Assembly: GCA_017483735.1 (NCBI GenBank)
Contig: JAFUVF010000058.1
Coordinates: forward strand, 1 to 64,000
Source of the DNA: Lachnospiraceae bacterium
GTDB lineage: Bacteria; Bacillota; Clostridia; Lachnospirales; Lachnospiraceae
Direction of reading: 5' to 3'
Length of the DNA stretch: 64,000 bases
Shown here: positions 59,280 to 64,000 of the stretch, piece by piece
Layout: each line of letters begins with the position of its first letter
How positions within the stretch are numbered: the stretch's first letter is position 1
Position numbers and translations under genes: made by a program
The notes under the pieces: generated by a model
Databases searched by the model: none
Seen by the model: the letters and a program-made list of their open reading frames with translations, nothing else
Told to the model about the DNA's origin: nothing

Positions 59280-59507
59280 ATGAAGTATATCAGATGCGGA
59301 CACAATACATATGAGAGCACCACAACTGAGGCGGTGGAAATAAACGGCGGAGTTTTGGTAATACGCAACATACCTTGTTACAAGTGTGATAACTGTGATG
59401 AAATTCATTTTAATGGAGAGGTTGTAAAAAAACTTGAGCAGATAACAAAGGCTGTTGAAGAAAGAGCGCAGGAAATAACAATCTTGGATTATAATAAGGC
59501 GGCGTAA
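59280..59507 (+). CDS. YgiT-type zinc-finger protein (MqsA-like antitoxin domain)
   Basis: The 75-residue protein has VVEINGGVLVIRNIPCYKCD-like core with CYKCDNCDEIHF, a Cys pair that with an earlier Cys could bind zinc, and a short helical tail (VVKKLEQITKAVEERAQ). YgiT-type fingers are the N-terminal part of MqsA antitoxins, but the DNA-binding HTH half is absent here, and no MqsR/DUF4258 toxin gene is adjacent. GGGGAGAC precedes the ATG. It lies between two direct repeats. Confidence 0.75.
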   Translation: MKYIRCGHNTYESTTTEAVEINGGVLVIRNIPCYKCDNCDEIHFNGEVVKKLEQITKAVEERAQEITILDYNKAA

Positions 59508-59509
59508 TA

Positions 59510-59635
59510 ATGGACGAGCTTAAAGAATTGCTTAAAAATGTATCCGGCACCTATGACGATTTCGTCAGAGGAGTATTAAATTTTTGCTTATATAGAGATG
59601 ACAGAAAAGAGAGGATTATGGACTTTATTATGTAA
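59510..59635 (+). CDS. Small 41-residue ORF coupled to the YgiT-like gene
   Basis: ATG at 59510 comes 2 nt after the YgiT-like stop. The frame gives a 41-residue acidic/hydrophobic helical product starting MDELKELLKNVSGTYDDFVR and ending RKERIMDFIM. Similar small proteins of about 60 residues accompany YgiT/toxin-like genes in Lachnospiraceae, so this may be a short or truncated member. No obvious ribosome site apart from coupling. Function unknown. Confidence 0.5.
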   Translation: MDELKELLKNVSGTYDDFVRGVLNFCLYRDDRKERIMDFIM

Positions 59636-59641
59636 AATCCG

Positions 59642-59914
59642 ATGGTGTTTATGATTTGGGGCTATATAGTAGTTATAAATATTGTTGCCTTTATTGTGTA
59701 CGGAATTGATAAGCATAAAGCAATAAAAGGAAGGTGGAGAATACCGGAGAGTACACTTATTGGTTTGACCGTTATTGGCGGTGGTGTCGGAGCGCTTCTC
59801 GGGATGCTTATCTGGCACCACAAGACAAGAAAGTGGAAATTTAAGCTCCTCGTTCCGCTATTTTTGGCTTTATGGGCAGGTTTTATAAGTTTTATTCTCT
59901 TGTGTTACGAATGA
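59642..59914 (+). CDS. DUF1294 family membrane protein
   Basis: The 90-residue protein has three hydrophobic helices and the DUF1294 pattern: YGIDKHKAIKGRWRIPE, LIGLTVIGGGVGALLGMLIWHHKT and KFKLLVPLF. The family is small, membrane-bound and of unknown function. The ATG at 59642 has only a weak upstream site; an ATG at 59651 is possible. It completes the inserted cassette. Confidence 0.8.
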   Translation: MVFMIWGYIVVINIVAFIVYGIDKHKAIKGRWRIPESTLIGLTVIGGGVGALLGMLIWHHKTRKWKFKLLVPLFLALWAGFISFILLCYE

Positions 59915-59941
59915 AATAACATATGACGTTACGTTCCTCCC

Positions 59942-60001
59942 AATCCCTTGCAGGCGGTTTTATATGTGTTATACTTAAGGAGTGTGAAAAGGGGAGACAA
60001 A
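59942..60001 (+). repeat. Direct repeat copy 2 with cyclase promoter
   Basis: Copy of 59218-59276. It begins inside the loop of the terminator and so lacks the left stem. It carries TTGCAG (59948-59953), 16 bp and TATACT (59970-59975) and the GGGGAGACAAA ribosome site of the cyclase gene. Copy 2 is probably the original cyclase promoter or its equal partner in a duplication. Confidence 0.88.
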
Positions 60002-60003
60002 AT

Positions 60004-61791
60004 ATGAAAAAAATTATAGTACCTATAGCGGCGGCGTTACTTCTGTCTGTGATTGCATACTCGGGAGTATTAAAAACTCCCGACCGCTATGTACAGGATA
60101 CAATGTATCAGACAGGACAGGCTTTGTCCGGAGAAATAGTCGTAATCGGTATAGACGAGAAGGCGCTTACGGAGATAGGCGCTTATAATACATGGGACAG
60201 AAATATTATGGCGCAGGCTCTTGAAGCGCTATATTCCGACCCTGAAAACAAGCCTGCGGTCGTTGCGATAGATACGCTGTACTCGGGAGAGACTGATGAA
60301 GCTGCGGATGCGCACCTTGCCGAGGCTGCCAAGGCTCTGGGGAATGTCATAACTGCGGGGACAGCCGCCTTCGGCAGCAGGCTTGAAACCGATGCTGACG
60401 GCGGAAGATTTATAAACAATTACGCTATCGTGCAGTACGAGGAGTCCTATGATGCGCTGAAAAATGTCACGACTGTGGGACATATAAATGCAATGTACGA
60501 TACCGACGGCATAATGCGTCATGCCGTCCTCTATGTGGAGCCGGACGGAAAAAAGATATATTCCATGGCATATGAGACTGCAAAGAAATACGCCGAAGGT
60601 AAGGGTATTGAGATAAACGAGCCCAAAACCAATGTGAGAGGGCAGTTTTACGTATCCTTCTCCGCACATCCCGGCGACTATTACGACAGCGTGTCAATCG
60701 CAGACCTCATAAACGGCAGGGTTCCGTCGGATTACTATGCAGGGAAGATAGTGTTTATAGGTCCTTATGCGGCAGGGCTTCAGGATGCATATTTTACGCC
60801 GATTGAGAGATCGTCACAGATGTACGGCGTGGAATTTCAGGCGAATGTTGTTGAACAGATTTTGTCCGGAGATTATAAGACCGAGGCTTCAGACCTTTTG
60901 CAGGCTGTAGCTCTCTTCATCCTATGCACCATAACAGGCTTTCTGTTCTATAACAAATTAAAGCTGAGGGGCTCGTCGATATTGGCGGCGGTGCTCATAA
61001 TAGCGGGAATCGGGATAAGCATTCTCCTTTATAATGCAGGCTATATTATTCATCCGCTGTGGCTTCCCGTGGCGGTGCTGGTTCTTTATATTGCTTCCAT
61101 TGCGGTGCGCTATGTGCAGTCCCTGATAGAAAAGCAGAGAGTGACGAGAACCTTCGAGAGATATGTTGCCCCGGATGTAGTGCAGGAAATATTGAAGGGC
61201 GGTACGGATGCGTTACAGCTGGGCGGAAGGCTCTGCGATATTGCGGTGCTTTTCGTGGATGTCAGAGGCTTTACGACTATGTCCGAGAGACTCGACCCTG
61301 AGAAAGTGGTATATATACTAAACAAATATCTGACAGTGACTGCGGCTTGCATAGAGAGGAACAAGGGTACCCTGGATAAATTCGTGGGGGATGCCACAAT
61401 GGCATTCTGGGGAGCGCCCCTTCCCTCGGAGGATCCGGTGTATCTGGCGGTAAAGACGGCAAAGGAGATCGTGGAGGGCGCAAACAGCGTATCGGATGAG
61501 CTGAAGGAGGAAATCGGAGAGGAGCTTCATGTAGGTGTCGGCGTGCATTACGGGCCTGCTGTTGTCGGCAATATGGGCTCTGAGAGGAGAATGGATTTCA
61601 CAGCCATCGGAGATACGGTAAATACCTCCGCAAGGCTCGAAGCTAATGCGCCGGGAGGCTGTGTATATATAAGCCGTGCCGTGGCGGATGCGCTTGGAGA
61701 CAGGATAACATATACCTCCCTTGGAGATACCGTTAAGCTCAAGGGAAAGAAGGAAGGCTTTGAAGTGCTTTTGCTTGAAAGCGTAAAATAG
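60004..61791 (+). CDS. CHASE2-domain class III adenylate cyclase
   Basis: The 595-residue protein has an N-terminal TM, an extracytoplasmic CHASE2 domain (about 20-275; VVIGIDEKALTEIGAYNTWDR, VAIDTLYSGETDEA, FIGPYAAGLQDAYFTPI), three TM helices (about 300-385) and a catalytic domain (about 395-595). Metal Asp residues are in LFVDVRGFTTMSERL and FVGDATMAFWG; the adenine-selecting Lys is in GTLDKFVGD, its partner Asp in MDFTAIGDTVNTSARLE, with Asn and Arg of the transition state kept. It should make cAMP. The start ATG at 60004 follows GGGGAGACAAA; the open frame extends upstream without a site. Confidence 0.92.
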   Translation: MKKIIVPIAAALLLSVIAYSGVLKTPDRYVQDTMYQTGQALSGEIVVIGIDEKALTEIGAYNTWDRNIMAQALEALYSDPENKPAVVAIDTLYSGETDEAADAHLAEAAKALGNVITAGTAAFGSRLETDADGGRFINNYAIVQYEESYDALKNVTTVGHINAMYDTDGIMRHAVLYVEPDGKKIYSMAYETAKKYAEGKGIEINEPKTNVRGQFYVSFSAHPGDYYDSVSIADLINGRVPSDYYAGKIVFIGPYAAGLQDAYFTPIERSSQMYGVEFQANVVEQILSGDYKTEASDLLQAVALFILCTITGFLFYNKLKLRGSSILAAVLIIAGIGISILLYNAGYIIHPLWLPVAVLVLYIASIAVRYVQSLIEKQRVTRTFERYVAPDVVQEILKGGTDALQLGGRLCDIAVLFVDVRGFTTMSERLDPEKVVYILNKYLTVTAACIERNKGTLDKFVGDATMAFWGAPLPSEDPVYLAVKTAKEIVEGANSVSDELKEEIGEELHVGVGVHYGPAVVGNMGSERRMDFTAIGDTVNTSARLEANAPGGCVYISRAVADALGDRITYTSLGDTVKLKGKKEGFEVLLLESVK

Positions 61792-61811
61792 TGTAGAGTA
61801 TTCCAAAAATA

Positions 61812-61847
61812 AAAAAGACTTCTGCGCAATAACACAGAAGTCTTTTT
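61812..61847. terminator. Bidirectional terminator
   Basis: AAAAAGACTTCTG and its perfect complement enclose CGCAATAACA. A and T runs on both sides let it stop the cyclase transcript and the convergent glutathione peroxidase transcript. Confidence 0.92.
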
Positions 61848-61858
61848 ATTCATATTCC

Positions 61859-62401
61859 CTACAGTAATGATGCCACGCACTCATCGAGCTTCTTCATATC
61901 CGCTGTGGGCTCGAAGCGTGCCACAACCTCGCCGTTCTTGTCTACGACAAACTTTGTGAAATTCCACTTTATTTCGGGGTTGTTCTTGTAATCACTGTCA
62001 ATCTTCTTGAGCATAGTGGACATCGCCAGCGCCTTGGGTCCCTTCCCGAAGCCCTCAAAGCCCTTCTTGCTCTTTAAGAATTTAAAGAGCTCGATTGCAT
62101 TCTCTCCGTTTACGTCAGCCTTCTTCATCTGGGGGAACTTTGTATTGTAATGAAGCTGGCAGAACTCATGAATCTCATCATCCGTTCCGGGGGTCTGTCC
62201 TGCGAACTGGTTGCAGGGCACATCCACAATCTCAAGTCCCTTTTCGTGATATTTCTCGTACATATCCTCCAAATCCTTGTATTGGGGAGTGAAACCGCAG
62301 CCTGTAGCTGTATTTACGACAACGACTACCTTTCCCTCAAAATCCTTCATGTTTACCGACTCTCCGGTGGGAGTCTCAACGCTTAAATCATAAAAACCCA
62401 T
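61859..62401 (-). CDS. Glutathione peroxidase family thiol peroxidase
   Basis: The 180-residue protein has NTATGCGFTPQY with the peroxidatic Cys at 35 (not selenocysteine), CNQFAGQTPG with the catalytic Gln (about 70) and IKWNFTKFVVD with the Trp/Asn (about 145). In Firmicutes such enzymes use thioredoxin or other thiols rather than glutathione. It reduces peroxides in the cytoplasm. AGGAGGTAAGA precedes the ATG at 62401. The promoter upstream carries a palindrome that may be a redox operator. Confidence 0.93.
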   Translation of the reverse strand: MGFYDLSVETPTGESVNMKDFEGKVVVVVNTATGCGFTPQYKDLEDMYEKYHEKGLEIVDVPCNQFAGQTPGTDDEIHEFCQLHYNTKFPQMKKADVNGENAIELFKFLKSKKGFEGFGKGPKALAMSTMLKKIDSDYKNNPEIKWNFTKFVVDKNGEVVARFEPTADMKKLDECVASLL

Positions 62402-62446
62402 AATTCTTACCTCCTATGCTCTTTCAGTTTAAAAATAAAAACTCAA

Positions 62447-62493
62447 TTAGATTGTACACAATTTAATAATAACACCTTTTGCTATTTTGTCAA
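62447..62493 (-). promoter_or_regulatory. Promoter and palindrome of glutathione peroxidase gene
   Basis: Minus-strand TTGACA (62488-62493), 16 bp and TATTAT (62466-62471). A near-palindrome with the core ATTGT-AC-ACAAT and 9-bp outer arms (8 of 9 paired) spans about 62447-62466, at the expected transcription start. Such a site could bind a peroxide- or metal-sensing repressor. It does not match the PerR box exactly. Confidence 0.55.
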
Positions 62494-62609
62494 TGGCAAA
62501 TTTAAAAATTTTTCTGAATATTTTCGAGGTACTTGTAATAAAGGCGATTATTGTTTAAACTAATAGTATTGTGATTCGTTTATAAGGCATAAAGAAAGGA
62601 AAGGGCAGC

Positions 62610-64000
62610 ATGGGTGGATTTTTCGGAGCAGCATTAAAGGGCGATGCGGCATTTGATGTTTTTTTCGGTACGGACTATCATTCACATTTAGGCACCAGAA
62701 GAGCGGGAATGGTGTTCTACGGGGAGGAGGACGGCTTCAACCGTGCCATCCACAATATAGAGAACACTCCCTTCAGAACCAAATTTGACAAGGATTATCA
62801 CGAGATGAGCGGGAATCTGGGGATTGGATGTATCTCCGATTTTGAACCCCAGCCGCTTATCATCCGTTCCCACCACGGGACATACGCTTTGACTACCGTG
62901 GGTAAGATAAACAATGCGGAGGAGCTTGCGGACGAGATAATCAAAAAGAGCGGTACTCATTTCTTTGAGCTTTCCGGCGGAAATATAAACGCCACGGAGC
63001 TTGTGGCGGCTCTCATAAATACAAAGGACAATATAATCGAAGGCATCAAATATGCGCAGGATGTGATTGAAGGCTCCATAACCATACTTCTTCTGACTCC
63101 CGCAGGAATATATCTTGCAAGGGACAGGTTCGGCAGAACTCCCATAATCCTGGGGAAGAGGGATGACGGATACTGTGCTACCTTTGAGTCCTTTGCGTAT
63201 CTGAATCTGGGCTACAGGGATTACAGGGAGCTTGGTCCCGGAGAGATTGCCATAATGACCCCGGAGGGTGTTCAGACGCTCGTTAAGCCCGGCGACAATA
63301 TGAAAATATGTACCTTCCTCTGGGTATATTACGGCTATCCGTCGTCCAGATATGAGGGCGTATCGGTGGAGCAGATGAGATACCGCTGTGGCGCAAATAT
63401 GGCAAAGCGGGATATGGCGAGAGCCGAGAAGATAGAGATGGACATTGCTGCGGCAGTGCCGGATTCCGGTACGGCGCACGCCGTGGGGTATGCGAACGAA
63501 TCGGGAATACCCTTTTCACGTCCCTTCATCAAATACACTCCCACATGGCCCCGCTCCTTTATGCCTACAATTCAGGAAAAGCGAAATATGATTGCGAAGA
63601 TGAAGCTGATACCGGTGCATGAGCTCATAGACGGTCAGAGGATTCTTCTGATAGACGATTCCATAGTGAGAGGTACGCAGCTTAGAGAGACTACGGAGTT
63701 TCTGTATAAGTCAGGCGCAAAGGAGGTGCATGTGCGCCCTGCCTGCCCGCCTATAATGTATGGCTGTAAATACCTCAATTTCTCACGTTCTTCCTCTGAG
63801 ATGGAGCTTATCGCCCGTCAGGTGATCCATGAGGAGGAGGGAGAGAAGGTTTCGAGGACTATTCTGGATGACTATGTCAATCCGGATTCCGACAGATATC
63901 ATCTTATGCTGGATAGGATAAAGGAGAGGCTGGGATTCTCGACTCTTGCCTTCAACCGTCTGGACGATATGCTTGATGCGGTGGGAATCGAGAGGGAGAA
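62610..64000 (+). CDS. purF: Amidophosphoribosyltransferase-like protein lacking the N-terminal catalytic Cys (3' end outside window)
   Basis: An open frame from 62610 runs past the window end (463 codons so far). It reads GTDYHSHLGTRRAGMVFYG, IENTPFRTKFDKDY, GIGCISDFEPQPLI, ARDRFGRTPIILG and the PRPP motif RILLIDDSIVRGTQL (about residues 345-359). These are PurF features: an Ntn glutaminase half and a phosphoribosyltransferase half. But the protein begins MGGFFG where active PurF has Met or a propeptide followed by Cys-Gly-x-x-Gly, so the catalytic Cys is replaced by Gly. It may use free ammonia, depend on a partner, or have another role. AAAGGAAAGGG precedes the ATG. Confidence 0.88.
   Translation, partial: MGGFFGAALKGDAAFDVFFGTDYHSHLGTRRAGMVFYGEEDGFNRAIHNIENTPFRTKFDKDYHEMSGNLGIGCISDFEPQPLIIRSHHGTYALTTVGKINNAEELADEIIKKSGTHFFELSGGNINATELVAALINTKDNIIEGIKYAQDVIEGSITILLLTPAGIYLARDRFGRTPIILGKRDDGYCATFESFAYLNLGYRDYRELGPGEIAIMTPEGVQTLVKPGDNMKICTFLWVYYGYPSSRYEGVSVEQMRYRCGANMAKRDMARAEKIEMDIAAAVPDSGTAHAVGYANESGIPFSRPFIKYTPTWPRSFMPTIQEKRNMIAKMKLIPVHELIDGQRILLIDDSIVRGTQLRETTEFLYKSGAKEVHVRPACPPIMYGCKYLNFSRSSSEMELIARQVIHEEEGEKVSRTILDDYVNPDSDRYHLMLDRIKERLGFSTLAFNRLDDMLDAVGIERE

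Noticed and set aside
59280-59507. Calling the zinc-finger gene a full MqsA antitoxin
   Set aside because: It lacks the C-terminal DNA-binding half and has no MqsR-like toxin next to it.
62494-62609. A purine riboswitch before the PurF-like gene
   Set aside because: The AT-rich leader shows no conserved three-way junction elements.
1-64000. CRISPR arrays, rRNA genes, prophage or insertion sequences
   Set aside because: No regularly spaced repeats, rRNA sequence, phage structural genes or transposase with terminal repeats were seen; the Rpn-like gene is the only transposase-related protein.

Overview
The window comes from a low-to-mid GC Gram-positive bacterium, most likely a non-sporulating member of the Lachnospiraceae (Butyrivibrio/Lachnospira/Pseudobutyrivibrio-like). 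Evidence: strong AGGAGG ribosome sites, TTGACA/TATAAT promoters, the parA-parB-DUF4446-serS-DUF3881 block, an rqcP-divIC-tilS-hpt-ftsH block in Bacillus order, pectin/rhamnose genes, and tRNA genes without an encoded CCA together with a cca gene. Nearly all genes lie on the + strand.

Layout. 0.2-8.2 kb: an Rpn-type nuclease, then an intracellular GH28 pectinase and a complete L-rhamnose operon (rhaM-rhaA-rhaD-rhaB) running into an ABC transporter pair. 8.2-10.5 kb: an AT-rich two-gene ATPase/TOPRIM-like cassette, a candidate defence system, between 85-bp direct repeats and surrounded by gene debris. 10.5-13 kb: small unknown proteins and an SPL-type radical SAM protein. 13-19.9 kb: trpF, parA, parB, serS, a tRNA and small signalling proteins. 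20-22 kb: a 2-isopropylmalate synthase fused to an AraC-type DNA-binding domain. 22-31 kb: a foldase-like protein, cca, a PEGA lipoprotein, HU, rqcP, divIC (apparently leaderless), tilS, hpt and ftsH. 31-36.6 kb: a GH13 enzyme and two GT-C-like membrane proteins. 36.6-37.7 kb: tRNA-Leu followed by toxin remnants and an intact Phd/PIN pair. 37.9-42.1 kb: an NAD(P)-linked cluster (two epimerases, a YwnB-like protein, an Rrf2 regulator and a class-M-like sirtuin) with two matching operators placed on two promoters. 42-45 kb: MATE, DUF3810 and tRNA-Gly.

45-62 kb is dominated by signal transduction. It holds a three-gene phosphorelay (hybrid kinase; ATPase-less DHp/REC/HPt-like/REC/HD-GYP; REC-HPt), a divergent 706-residue orphan with a cyclic-nucleotide-binding-like N-terminus, and an operon of TRAP-type binding protein, Cache-HAMP-GGDEF cyclase, MBL hydrolase, GAF-HD-GYP protein and FecR protein. 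A CHASE2 class III adenylate cyclase follows. Together these could make, degrade and sense cyclic (di)nucleotides. A small cassette (YgiT-like zinc finger, 41-residue ORF, DUF1294) has split the FecR and cyclase genes and is also bounded by direct repeats. The window ends with glutathione peroxidase (minus strand) and a PurF-like amidophosphoribosyltransferase that lacks the N-terminal catalytic cysteine and runs off the edge.

Most promising for novelty: the repeat-bounded ATPase/TOPRIM-like cassette, the LeuA-AraC fusion, the nucleotide-signalling island with its orphan receptor-like protein, and the Rrf2/sirtuin cluster with duplicated operators. All assignments are by reading motifs; no database search was possible.
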